Source: DATAVB01 sp040414495 (lineage in GTDB: Bacteria; Actinomycetota; Actinomycetes; Mycobacteriales; QHCD01). Taken from it: DNA of 36,847 nucleotides. Below are positions 28,201-36,530 of the stretch, piece by piece. Under the pieces are notes generated by a model. The model did no database searches and had not been told where the DNA came from. It saw only the letters and a program-made list of their open reading frames with translations. The number at the start of each line of letters is the position of its first letter. The stretch's first letter is position 1. The position numbers were made by a program, and so were the translations under genes. The DNA lies in NCBI GenBank assembly GCA_040414495.1, contig JBEDUI010000194.1:1-36847 (forward strand), read 5' to 3'.

Positions 28201-30768
28201 TTACGTCAGGCCCAGTTCACGCGCGGCCAATACGGCGGTGCGGCGGCTGCCCGCGCCCAGCTTGCTGTATATCGCGCGTACGTGCGTCTTGACCGTATTG
28301 ACCGACACCCTCAGGTCGGCCGCGATCTCCTCCAGCGACCGCTGCGAGGTCAACGCCACGAGCACCACGTGCTCCCGTCCGGTCAGCAGCCCGTCGCCCC
28401 GCCCCTGTTCGGCCGCCGACAGCGCGCGGTGCACCTGGCTGGCGAAGCTCTCCGATTCCCCGAAGCCACCGATCTGGTCGACCAACAGCTGCCGCAGCGC
28501 GGGGTCGGCCCGCTCGAACGGACGGATCAGCCGGACCGGTTCGGCCAGCCGCAGCGCGGTGCTCAACGCGGCCCGGGCGCGGGTCCGTTCGCCGGCGCGG
28601 ATCGCCGCCGCGGCCTCCAACAGCCGCGCCTCCAGTTGCGTGAGGCAACCCAGCAGCGGCTCTCGCGGCGGATCGAGGGTCCCGCCTGCGGCCCACGCGC
28701 CCATCAGCGCCAACTCGGCGGCCGCCTCGCCCCGACCGGCGACCCAGGCCGGCAACTCCCGTACCGCATCGGCGCCCAACGCGACCGCCGCCCGCTGCTC
28801 CAACAGAGCCACCAACGCCACCAGCTCGATCGGTACGGTTTCATCAGACAACTGCGCCCGAGCCTGCCGCAGCAGCCGCAGCCCGTCCCGCCGGTGGCCG
28901 GCATCAAAGCGGGCTCCGCCTTCGACCAGACCAAGCAGGAATCGCCACGAGCGCGGCATATCCGGTCCGGCCATCCGGCTCGCCTGGGTTGCGTGACGCA
29001 ACGCATCGGCCGGCTCCAGCCGCAACAGCGCGCCGATTCCGCGTAAGGCATGGCTCATGGCCACCCAGGGCGAGCGACGCCAGCCGTGTTGTCCCGCCAG
29101 TCCGATCACCTCAGCGCAGGCCTGCTCCATCGCGCCCAGGTCAAGATCCAGCGCCGTGACGAATGCGGTCGCGGTCCGGCAGTGCAGTACGAGCTGGTGC
29201 AGTCCGTGGCGCCGGGCGAGCGCCTCAGCCTCGGCCAACTCAGCCCGGGCCTGGGCGCGGGCTTGTACCCGGGCGCAATCCGACTGCCGGTCGGCCGACT
29301 GCACCAGCCCGCAGGCCCGGATCGACTGCGCCCACGCGGCCAACTCCGGCTCGGTCGGCGCCAGCGGCTGCGCCGGCAGCGGCGCGCCGGTGAGAAACGC
29401 GTACGTCGAGGCGACCAGCTGGTGCAGCGTCGCGGTCTGCGCGTCCATCGGCGCCGACTGTCGCAGCCGCGCCTCCGCGTCGGCCAGCGCGCCGACCTGC
29501 AGATCGGCCAGCGCCGCCACCGAGCCCAGCCACGGATCCCCCTCCGTACCGACCATCGCCAGCCCGCGCCGTACGACGTGGTAGTCGCCCTGCAGCAGCA
29601 GCCGGACCGCATGCCCACGCAACAGCGTCAGCACGGTGGCCTCGTCGATCTGGGCGGCGTGCCCGAATGCCATGTGCAGCTGACCTTCGGCCGCGAACCA
29701 GGCGGCCGCGGCCCGGTGCAGCGCCGCGACCCGGTCCGGTTGCTGCCGCTCGAGTTCAGCGCGCAGGTACGCCCGGACCAACGGATGCATGCGGTACCAG
29801 GGCGGGGCGCTGCCCGCGGCGATCAGCAGCGGGCCCTCCCAGGTCAGCGCATCCAGCAGCACGCCCGCATCGGCCTGACCGGTCAACGCCCCGGCCAGGG
29901 CGGGGCTCACCTCGTCGCAGACGCTGATTTCGGCCAGAAACTCCCGCGTCCCAGCATCCAACCCGGACAACAGCTGGCTATCGAGGTAGTCGGCCATCGA
30001 GCGGTCGTCGTCGGCGAACCGGTCCAAAATCGTGTCGGTGTCGCCGCCCTGACGCAACGACCGGGCGGCCAGCCGTAGCGCGGCGGCCCACCCGTCGGTG
30101 CGTTGCACCAGGACCCGCAGCCGACCGCGATCCAGGTGCACTCCGGCCGCGGCCAGCAGGTCGTCGGCCTGGGCAACGGAGAACTTCAGCCGCCCCGCCG
30201 GGATCTCGGCCAACTGCCCCTGCAGTCGGAGCCGGGCCAGCGGCAGCAGCACGTCGCCCCGGCTGGCCAGGATGAACCGCAGGTCGGCCGGCTGATGGCG
30301 GATCACCGTGGCCAGCCCGCGCAACGGCTCGGGCCGGACCAACTCGTGCACGTCATCGAGCACCACGTACAACGGACCGGGCAGCACATCGAGCGCGTCC
30401 ACGACCTCGGTCAGGAAACCGGCCATATCCGATCCGCGGGGCGGAGTCAGCTCGTGCAACCGGCTGTCCGGCGGCACCACCTTGCAGGCGCAGATCGCGT
30501 GCAGCAGGCCGGACCACAGCTGGTACGGGTCGTTGTCGCCGCGGTCCAGGGTCAGCCACGCCTTGTCGGCGCCGCCGGTTGCCTCGACCCAGTCGGCCAG
30601 CAGTTGGGTCTTTCCGTAGCCAGCCGAGGCCCGTACCACCGTCACCGGCTTCCGCGTGGCCGCGTCGAGCAGGTCGCGCAGGTCCGTACGCGGCACGAAG
30701 CTGGCCGGCACCCGGGGTGTCGCGATCTTCGTACGCGGAACGGTCGCTCGCTCGTCGTGGTCGCCCAC
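28201..30768 (-). CDS. LAL (MalT-like) LuxR family transcriptional regulator, copy 1
   Basis: The protein is a large ATP-binding regulator of the LuxR family. Near the N-terminus are VPRTKIATPRVPASFVPR, Walker A ASAGYGKT (47-54) and Walker B YVVLDDVHELV. The long middle is helical and TPR-like. The C-terminal LuxR helix-turn-helix (794-855) reads LTGREHVVLVALTSQRSLEE, then IAADLRVSVNTVKTHVRAIY. In MalT, ATP and an inducer cause oligomerisation and promoter binding. I choose the GTG at 30768 (855 aa) because it aligns with the start of the neighbouring paralogue; the ATG at 30843 (880 aa) is an alternative, and neither has a strong ribosome binding site. It follows copy 2 on the same strand, separated by a tandem repeat. 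Confidence 0.9.
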   Translation of the reverse strand: MGDHDERATVPRTKIATPRVPASFVPRTDLRDLLDAATRKPVTVVRASAGYGKTQLLADWVEATGGADKAWLTLDRGDNDPYQLWSGLLHAICACKVVPPDSRLHELTPPRGSDMAGFLTEVVDALDVLPGPLYVVLDDVHELVRPEPLRGLATVIRHQPADLRFILASRGDVLLPLARLRLQGQLAEIPAGRLKFSVAQADDLLAAAGVHLDRGRLRVLVQRTDGWAAALRLAARSLRQGGDTDTILDRFADDDRSMADYLDSQLLSGLDAGTREFLAEISVCDEVSPALAGALTGQADAGVLLDALTWEGPLLIAAGSAPPWYRMHPLVRAYLRAELERQQPDRVAALHRAAAAWFAAEGQLHMAFGHAAQIDEATVLTLLRGHAVRLLLQGDYHVVRRGLAMVGTEGDPWLGSVAALADLQVGALADAEARLRQSAPMDAQTATLHQLVASTYAFLTGAPLPAQPLAPTEPELAAWAQSIRACGLVQSADRQSDCARVQARAQARAELAEAEALARRHGLHQLVLHCRTATAFVTALDLDLGAMEQACAEVIGLAGQHGWRRSPWVAMSHALRGIGALLRLEPADALRHATQASRMAGPDMPRSWRFLLGLVEGGARFDAGHRRDGLRLLRQARAQLSDETVPIELVALVALLEQRAAVALGADAVRELPAWVAGRGEAAAELALMGAWAAGGTLDPPREPLLGCLTQLEARLLEAAAAIRAGERTRARAALSTALRLAEPVRLIRPFERADPALRQLLVDQIGGFGESESFASQVHRALSAAEQGRGDGLLTGREHVVLVALTSQRSLEEIAADLRVSVNTVKTHVRAIYSKLGAGSRRTAVLAARELGLT

Positions 30769-30910
30769 CTTGCCGACGCTAGGAGGACGGGCCGGCCGGG
30801 CGGAGTGCCATCGGTCCTGGGCCAGTAGGGTCCAACGGCGCATTCGGCCCGGAGTGATTACCGAATCCGATCCACTCAGTTGCGTGACGAGACCAGCGCC
30901 GGGGTTGGTC

Positions 30911-30980
30911 AGCGGCGGACTCGGTTCGGCGGACTCGGTTCGGCGGCGGACTTGGTTCAGGGGCGGACTTGGTTCAGCGG
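30911..30980. repeat. Degenerate short tandem repeat between the two LuxR genes
   Basis: Four copies of GCGGACTYGGTTC follow each other with periods of 14-17 bp; small CGG or AGG insertions account for the variation. The array overlaps the stop codon of the upstream LuxR gene (30974-30976) and lies in the 5' region of the downstream one. It could be a site of slippage or a regulatory array; no known element is recognised. Confidence 0.75.
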
Positions 30981-33661
30981 CGAGCGCCGATGCCGACGTC
31001 GGCCGACGCGCCCGCGTCGGTCGCCTCGAGCAGACCCCGTTCGATCGCGACCGCGACCGCGTCCCGCCGCCGCCGTACACCAAGCTTCGTATAAATCGCC
31101 CGTACGTGCGTCTTCACGGTGTTCAGCGACACGGTCAGATCCTGTGCGATCTCCTCGAATGACCGCAGCGTCGGCAGCAGCCGCAGCACGCCCAGTTCTC
31201 GTTCGGTCAGCGGCACCGGGACCGGCGGCGCGTGCAGCGACCGGCGCAACGCCAGGACTCGACCGGCGAACGGCTCCAACCCGCCCAGGCTGCCCAGCTG
31301 CCGGGTCAGCACCTCGATGACGTCGGCTTCGGCGCAGACCAGCGGATACGGCGCATCCATCGACTCGGCCAACGACAACGCCCGCGCCAATGCGGTCCGC
31401 GCCCGCGCCGACTCGTCTTCGCGGACGGCGACCAGGGTCTCCACCAGCGCGGCCTCGATCACGGTCCACGGCAGTACCGGCGCGACCGTACCGGCCAGCA
31501 GCGGCCGCAGTAGGTTGCCGGCCGGGCCGTTGCGCCCCAACGCCAACTGCCCGCGGGCCTTCATCAACGCGATCTCCCCGGTACCGGGAATAGTGGTCTG
31601 ACTCCAGGTCAGTACCTCGCGGGCGGCGTCACCCCAGCCCAGCAGCACCGCCGCCCGGTGTTCCAGCACCGCGCACAACGCCAGCTGTTGGGCCGAAAAA
31701 CGCGCGTCGCCGCCGGCCAGTCGGGTATCGCGGATCTGGCGCAGGCCGGCGGCCCGGTCGCCCAGCTCAAACTGGGCCGCGCCGAGCAGCGTGCCGACCA
31801 CGATCTGCAGACTCGGGTTGACCGCCGATGCGCCGTCCGCGTTCAGCACGGCGGCGGCCCGGTTCACCTGCCGGGTGCATTCGGCCAACTCGCCGCGCAG
31901 GAAGGCGGCGTAGCCGAGCATCATGCAGGCGCTGCCTCCTTCGATCGTGTGCTGCCAGCCGTGGGCCAGGTTCTGCCGGTCCGCCTCGCTGGCCAGCTCG
32001 TACAGCCGCCGTACATCGCCCTCCACCCCGGCCGCGCCGGCCAGCACGGTCAGGCACTGCGTCTCCACGTAGTCCTGACCGCTGTCCCGGGCCGCCGCGA
32101 GCGCCGCTTCGAGCGCCTCCCGGGCCGGGCCGCGTTGACCGCTCGCCAGCAGCGCGGTGCCGCGGTGCAGCAGCGACAAGGCGTCCAATACGCCGGCCGC
32201 GCCCAGCTCCTCGGTCGTCTGCACCATCTCCTCGACGTCGCCGCCGACCTGGGCCCGCCGGGAATGAGCCAACGCCCGCAACGTGTCCAATTCGGCCGAG
32301 GGTCGGGCCGGCCAGGCCGCTTCGGCGTGCGCGAGCTGCAGCTCGGCGATGTCCGGCTCGCCGACCTCCAGGTGCAGGAACGCCGATACCAGCGCCAACT
32401 GGCTGTCCCCCGCGATCAGGTCCTCTCCGACCGCGGTCAGCGCCCGCCGCAGCACGTCGTGCTCGCCGGCCAGGGTCAACACCACCGCCTGATCGCGGAG
32501 CAGGGCAAGCACCCGGTCGGGGTCGTTCGCCTGCCCGGCATGCGCCAACGCCCCGACCGGCTTGCCCGCAGCGGCGAACCAGTCCGCGGCCCGAGCATGC
32601 AGGGCGGCGGCATGTCCGGGCGACTGCCGACTCAGGTCAGCCAGCAGATGCGCGCGCACCAGGGCGTGCACCCGATACCACTGCCGTTTGGCGCCGACCC
32701 GTACCGCCAGCGACGTCTTCAACTCCAGCGCGTCCAGCATCGCCCCGGCGTCCGAGCGGCCCGACAATGCCCCGGCCAAGCCGGCGTTGACCTGATCGCA
32801 AATGCTGATCGTACGAAGGAATTCGCGCATGTCCTCGGGCAATCGGGACAGCACCTCGTCAATGAGGTATTCGGCGATGGCGCGGTCGTTTTCGGCGAAA
32901 TCGGCCAGGAACCGATCCGGGTCGTCGCTCTCCCGCAGCGACACCGCGGCCAGCCGCAGGCCGGCCGCCCACCCTTCGGTCCGGTTGACCAGGAGTTCCA
33001 ACTGGTCCGGCCGCAGCTGGACTTCGGCCGCCTCCAGCAACGCTTTCGCCTCGGGTACGGAGAAGCGCAATTCGTCGGTACGCACCTCGGCCAGTTGGTC
33101 GTCCAGCCGTAGCCGGGCCAGCGGCAGGGGTAGCTCGTGCCGGCTGGAGAGCACCAGTCGCAGCCCGGCGGGCTGGTGCCGTAACAGTGCTTCCAATCCG
33201 TGTAACGGCTCGGCCGCGGTCACCTCGTGCACGTCGTCCAGTACGAGCCGTACCAGCGCGGGTAGGTCGTCCAGCGCGTTGATCACCTCGGCCAGAAAAC
33301 CAGCGTCGGCACTGGGATACGCCGGAACGGCGAGGGTGCGAATCGGGCTGTCGGCCGGAATCGACGGGCAGGTGGCCAACGCGTCGAGCAGCGCCGACCA
33401 GAACCGGCTGTCGTCGTTGTCGTCGGCATCCAGCGAGACCCAGGCCGTGTCGATCGAGCCGTTTCGACTCACCCATTCGGTCAGCAACAGCGTTTTTCCG
33501 GCGCCGGCCGGCGCGCAGACGAACGTGGTTCCGGCGTCCTGGCCCCGATCCAGCATGGTCAGCAGCCGTACCCGCGATACCAGCCGTGGTGGCGGTTCCG
33601 GTGCGACCAGCTTGACCCGGGGAACCCGGCGTCTAGCCACGCTGCGCTGAGAGTCCGGCAT
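30974..33661 (-). CDS. LAL (MalT-like) LuxR family transcriptional regulator, copy 2
   Basis: The 895-aa product is a paralogue of the gene that follows it. It has VPRVKLVAPEPPPRLVSR, Walker A APAGAGKT (50-57), Walker B VRLVLDDVHEVT, a large helical TPR-like middle, and a C-terminal LuxR domain (817-878) with LTERELGVLRLLPTLRSFEE and IAQDLTVSLNTVKTHVRAIY. The recognition-helix region SxNTVKTHVRAIY is almost the same in both proteins, so they may read similar DNA sites, while the sensory parts differ. The ATG at 33661 has GGGGAGG about 8 nt upstream. I infer that one or both bind the TCAYCC-N5-GGRTGA dyads; neither gene carries the dyad in its own upstream region. Confidence 0.94.
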   Translation of the reverse strand: MPDSQRSVARRRVPRVKLVAPEPPPRLVSRVRLLTMLDRGQDAGTTFVCAPAGAGKTLLLTEWVSRNGSIDTAWVSLDADDNDDSRFWSALLDALATCPSIPADSPIRTLAVPAYPSADAGFLAEVINALDDLPALVRLVLDDVHEVTAAEPLHGLEALLRHQPAGLRLVLSSRHELPLPLARLRLDDQLAEVRTDELRFSVPEAKALLEAAEVQLRPDQLELLVNRTEGWAAGLRLAAVSLRESDDPDRFLADFAENDRAIAEYLIDEVLSRLPEDMREFLRTISICDQVNAGLAGALSGRSDAGAMLDALELKTSLAVRVGAKRQWYRVHALVRAHLLADLSRQSPGHAAALHARAADWFAAAGKPVGALAHAGQANDPDRVLALLRDQAVVLTLAGEHDVLRRALTAVGEDLIAGDSQLALVSAFLHLEVGEPDIAELQLAHAEAAWPARPSAELDTLRALAHSRRAQVGGDVEEMVQTTEELGAAGVLDALSLLHRGTALLASGQRGPAREALEAALAAARDSGQDYVETQCLTVLAGAAGVEGDVRRLYELASEADRQNLAHGWQHTIEGGSACMMLGYAAFLRGELAECTRQVNRAAAVLNADGASAVNPSLQIVVGTLLGAAQFELGDRAAGLRQIRDTRLAGGDARFSAQQLALCAVLEHRAAVLLGWGDAAREVLTWSQTTIPGTGEIALMKARGQLALGRNGPAGNLLRPLLAGTVAPVLPWTVIEAALVETLVAVREDESARARTALARALSLAESMDAPYPLVCAEADVIEVLTRQLGSLGGLEPFAGRVLALRRSLHAPPVPVPLTERELGVLRLLPTLRSFEEIAQDLTVSLNTVKTHVRAIYTKLGVRRRRDAVAVAIERGLLEATDAGASADVGIGARR

Positions 33662-33884
33662 CCGTGCCTCCCCGTCGGAAGCCTGTGCGCAACCGGATCC
33701 ACTGTGGCACGTCGGCGTCTGAAGATGCCAGTTCCCCTGTCATACAAGGATCACAGCCGGTACGAGAGGGTTAGAGGCGTGGGCAATTCTTCAGATTTGC
33801 CGCCACAGTGGGCTTTCTGGCTCAGCGGGGTGCCGGTCTGCCATGTCAGGCAAGTGCCTTCAGGCCCGGCGAATGGGTGCGGTT
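33662..33884. other. Upstream region of the LuxR pair, 223 bp
   Basis: The gap separates the start of LuxR copy 2 from the end of the lipoprotein gene. Several open frames on the plus strand cross it but have poor translations and no ribosome binding site. It contains no 17-bp dyad. A TCCACTGTGG palindrome (33698-33707), a variant of the recurrent TCCACAGTGGA motif, lies in it. It presumably holds the LuxR promoter, but I cannot point to -35 and -10 boxes. Confidence 0.4.
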
Positions 33885-34355
33885 TTATGACGTTGCTGTC
33901 GGGCTCGATGTCTGGCAAACCGTTGCCGCACTGCCCACCGAGGTCACCACCTGGGTAGCCGCGCTGGCGACTTCTGAGGTGCTGACCGGCCGCGTGGTCA
34001 GCGCTTTTTGCAGTCGTTGTACGGCCGACTGGGCTTGGTCAAGGTCCTTACTGACAGCCGGTTTGACCTCGGCCTTGGCCTGATCGACCGCGGTGGACAG
34101 TTGGTCGGCTGAGGTCTTCACCTCCGCGGCGGTCGCATTGCCGGCGACGAATTTGGCCACGGTGGTCCCGAGCGCCCTGCCCTTGGTCACCACGTTTGCG
34201 CAGGCCGAGTTGGCATTTTTCGTCGCGGTCGGGGACGGGGCGGGCGTAGGCGTGTTGTTGTTCGACCCGCCTCCGCCCGATCCACAACCGCCGAGCACCA
34301 GAACCGCGCCCACCGCCAAAGCCAGCCCGCGGCGTGATCGGCCACCAGTCGCCAT
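33885..34355 (-). CDS. Small lipoprotein, 156 aa
   Basis: The N-terminus has a basic region (RSRRG), a hydrophobic stretch and a lipobox, L21-G-G-C24, so the protein should be lipid-modified at Cys24 and held on the outer face of the membrane. A Gly/Ser/Asn and Pro/Thr-rich linker (25-48) is followed by a helical Ala/Lys/Val-rich domain of about 100 residues with two Cys (C52 and one near the end at TVCQTSS) that may form a disulfide. I do not recognise the domain. GAGGTGAG precedes the ATG at 34355. It lies 66 bp behind the RDD gene on the same strand and may be cotranscribed. Confidence 0.85.
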   Translation of the reverse strand: MATGGRSRRGLALAVGAVLVLGGCGSGGGGSNNNTPTPAPSPTATKNANSACANVVTKGRALGTTVAKFVAGNATAAEVKTSADQLSTAVDQAKAEVKPAVSKDLDQAQSAVQRLQKALTTRPVSTSEVASAATQVVTSVGSAATVCQTSSPTATS

Positions 34356-34421
34356 GGCTTACTCACCTCGCACAAGTCCGTGTCGCTTGACATCCACAGC
34401 CGATCGCGCGGTGGCCAGAAT

Positions 34422-35015
34422 TCAAGCAGCACCATTATGGGCCGATTGGCGGCGAGTCACCTCGCGCGGTTCAGGTGACCTCAGCCGACGATGCTTTGCC
34501 CCATTGGCCACCGAATCGGGAATCCAGTCGTAGATCACCGCGGTCCGCAACACAAGGTCCTGAATGGACCGACGGCGTGGACTGACCGCGACCCATAGAA
34601 TTCCAACCAGAAACACCGCGCAGAACAGCGCGCGTACAAAGGCCATTAGCGGATGCAACCGCCGCCCGCGCCGATCCACCACCCGCAGTCCCAGGACCTG
34701 GTCTCCGTACGTCCGGCCGGATGTGTGCCAGGAGACGGCGAAATACCCGACCAGCGCCACGCCGGCCGCGGTCAAAGCCAACCAGCGCGGCGGAGTCGGA
34801 AAATGGAAACCGGTAGGAGTGACGATAAACCACACACCAGACACGGCCAGATAGACGCCGGCGAGCACCGCGACGACAAACAGCGCATCAATGACGTTCG
34901 CCAGAATTCTGCTCACAATTCCGGCTCGCTGCCCCTGATACGGCCGCACAGCCGGCGGAATCGGTACGAACTGAGCGGTGTCCGCAGCGGTCGGGACGAC
35001 CGGCCCGGTGCTCAT
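34422..35015 (-). CDS. RDD family membrane protein
   Basis: The 197-aa product shows the RDD pattern: GQRAGIVSRILANVIDALFV with the Arg and Asp of the family in the first helix (about 28-60), a second helix around LALTAAGVALVGYFAVSW, then SGRTYGDQVLGLRVVDRRGR (the usual GxTxGxxxxGLRVV segment), and a third helix LFCAVFLVGILWVAV. The C-terminus is basic. RDD proteins are small membrane proteins of unclear role, some linked to ion or solute transport. The ATG at 35015 overlaps the stop of the DLD-repeat gene by 4 bp (ATGA), so the two are translationally coupled and probably act together. Confidence 0.92.
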   Translation of the reverse strand: MSTGPVVPTAADTAQFVPIPPAVRPYQGQRAGIVSRILANVIDALFVVAVLAGVYLAVSGVWFIVTPTGFHFPTPPRWLALTAAGVALVGYFAVSWHTSGRTYGDQVLGLRVVDRRGRRLHPLMAFVRALFCAVFLVGILWVAVSPRRRSIQDLVLRTAVIYDWIPDSVANGAKHRRLRSPEPREVTRRQSAHNGAA

Positions 35016-35917
35016 GTCCGTCCATTGTGGTCAGGATTTTCCGGCGGCTTTTCTGCCTGCGAATCCTTGGTTTCTGTCGGCGTTGACCCCTCGATCACGC
35101 GTGGTGGGGTCTCGCCCTCACGTGGCGGCACCCGCCACAGGTGCACCGCCCGGTCGACGATCCGGCTGACGAGCTGATCGGCTTCGATACTGCGGATTCG
35201 TACGTCCTGCACGGTTTCCGACGCGACCGTCGTGCTCGATTGCCGAATGATCTCTGGTAGATCAATCTCGGTGACGACATAACGCGCAATGTCAGCAATA
35301 TCAAGCCGTCTGACGATCGCGTCGATATCGACCCGGTCCACGATCTCATCGATATCAACCCGGTCCACGATGGCGTCAATGTCGAGACGGGACACGATGG
35401 CATCGAGGTTCACGCGATTCACAATCCCGTCGATATCGATACGGGACACGATGGCATCCAGGTCCACCCGGGACACGATCGCATCGATGTCGACCCGGGA
35501 GACAATTCCGTCAATATCCAATCGGGCCACGATCGCGTCCAGGTCGAGATTCTTGGTCACCGCGTTCAGGTCGACCCGGTCGCGAACCACCGCGGTCAGA
35601 TCGATCTCATCGAGTATGGCGGTGATGATCCGCTGCAGAATTCGGCGAAATAGCCCGATCAGTTGGGCCTGAGCCCGTTGTCGTTGCGCGAATCCGGTTT
35701 CGGCCAGGGCCTGCATTCGCCTGCTGGGCAGGACCATCGGAATCGGGACCAATTCGGCGAACGGTCGGATCATCCCGACGACCACGCCGCCGGCCCGCAG
35801 ACCGTTCCGGACGGTCGCCACCGCGACCGCCACCGCGACGTCGCCGAGATGCGGCTCGGGCTCCGGCCGGTATGCCACGACATCGATGATTGGGGCAGGG
35901 TGCGCCGGTGGGCTCAT
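35012..35917 (-). CDS. DLD-type 9-residue repeat protein, partner of the RDD protein
   Basis: The 301-aa protein has an N-terminal part with a possible amphipathic or weakly hydrophobic segment (about 25-60), a basic helix (AQRQRAQAQLIGLFRRILQR), and then eleven consecutive 9-residue repeats at 114-212. The consensus is R-(V/I/L)-D-(I/L)-D-(A/G)-I-V-(S/D). The repeats end in YVVTEIDLPEIIRQSSTTVA followed by SETVQDVRIRSIEADQLVSRI, a block typical of such proteins, and a disordered, charged tail. The regular alternation of hydrophobic and acidic residues suggests a solenoid or long amphipathic rod. Function is unknown. The start at 35917 has only a weak ribosome binding site, so the true start may be further in. 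The gene is coupled to the RDD gene by a 4-bp overlap. Confidence 0.82.
   Translation of the reverse strand: MSPPAHPAPIIDVVAYRPEPEPHLGDVAVAVAVATVRNGLRAGGVVVGMIRPFAELVPIPMVLPSRRMQALAETGFAQRQRAQAQLIGLFRRILQRIITAILDEIDLTAVVRDRVDLNAVTKNLDLDAIVARLDIDGIVSRVDIDAIVSRVDLDAIVSRIDIDGIVNRVNLDAIVSRLDIDAIVDRVDIDEIVDRVDIDAIVRRLDIADIARYVVTEIDLPEIIRQSSTTVASETVQDVRIRSIEADQLVSRIVDRAVHLWRVPPREGETPPRVIEGSTPTETKDSQAEKPPENPDHNGRT
35282..35578 (-). repeat. Eleven 27-bp repeats coding for 9-residue units
   Basis: This is the DNA behind residues 114-212 of the DLD-repeat protein: eleven units of 27 bp in frame, with no gaps. The units differ mostly at synonymous positions and at conservative changes (V/I/L, A/G, S/D), as expected for old duplications kept by selection on the protein. 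Confidence 0.85.
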
Positions 35918-35930
35918 CCGCCAGAGGTGA
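35914..35930. promoter_or_regulatory. Possible ninth 17-bp dyad, weak
   Basis: TCATCC-GCCAG-AGGTGA matches the dyad with one deviation (A for G at position 12). It overlaps the assigned start codon of the DLD-repeat gene (35915-35917), so either the start lies further downstream or the match is by chance. Confidence 0.3.
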
Positions 35931-35957
35931 GGTGCATCGGGCTATGTGCACCGCCGG

Positions 35958-36491
35958 CTATTGGGACCGTCGGGGCCACCACCACAAGGACGAGGCCCCA
36001 ACCCCGACGCCCAGCGCCGTGCCGGCCAGCACATCGGAGGGAAAATGCGCTCCGGTGGTCACCCGGGACACCGCCACGCCGGCCGCCAGCAGCGTGACCG
36101 GCACCGCGGCCGCCGGTGACTCGAGCGCGACGCCGGTCGCGAACGCCGCGGCCGAGGCCGAGTGCCCGGAGGGAAATGACGTCGTAAGCGGCGGCTGGTG
36201 CAACCGGCGAACCGGCGGGATGTGGCCGGTATGCGGCCGGCTCCGACTGACCAATTGCTTGCTCACCACGTTCGCGCTGAAACTCGCGATGCCCATGGCC
36301 AGCAGACCGCGTACCGCTGCCCGCCGGTACGCCGGGCCGCCGAGGTCAAGGACGCAACTGGTCGCCCACCACAGCACGCCATAATTCGCCGACCGGCTCA
36401 GCGCCGGCAGCACCCGGTCCAGCACAACCGAATCGGCCGCCGCCAAGCGGGCCATGAGCCGGCGGTCGGCGGCCACGACCCGCCGTCGCAT
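35958..36491 (-). CDS. PAP2 family phosphatase
   Basis: The 177-aa membrane protein has the three catalytic motifs of PAP2/vanadium-haloperoxidase-type acid phosphatases: KQLVSRSRP (K-x6-RP), FPSGHSAS (PSGH) and SRVTTGAHFPSD (SR-x5-H-x3-D). Hydrophobic helices lie around GLLAMGIASFSANVV, and between and after the last motifs. Such enzymes remove phosphate from lipid phosphates or polyprenyl pyrophosphates at the membrane; the substrate is not evident. The ATG at 36491 is the first plausible start, since the frame further upstream runs into the 52-bp repeat array; the ribosome binding site is weak. The DLD-repeat and RDD genes follow on the same strand after 40 bp. Confidence 0.93.
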   Translation of the reverse strand: MRRRVVAADRRLMARLAAADSVVLDRVLPALSRSANYGVLWWATSCVLDLGGPAYRRAAVRGLLAMGIASFSANVVSKQLVSRSRPHTGHIPPVRRLHQPPLTTSFPSGHSASAAAFATGVALESPAAAVPVTLLAAGVAVSRVTTGAHFPSDVLAGTALGVGVGASSLWWWPRRSQ

Positions 36492-36530
36492 TGGCCCAGC
36501 GTACGAGAAACTGCGGACCGCACCTTGTGC

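Noticed and set aside
33704..34083. Small plus-strand frames between the LuxR and lipoprotein genes
   Set aside because: No ribosome binding site, incoherent translations, and they run into the antisense of the lipoprotein gene.
34457..34478. TCACCT...AGGTGA inverted repeat
   Set aside because: The spacer is 10 bp and it lies inside the RDD coding sequence.
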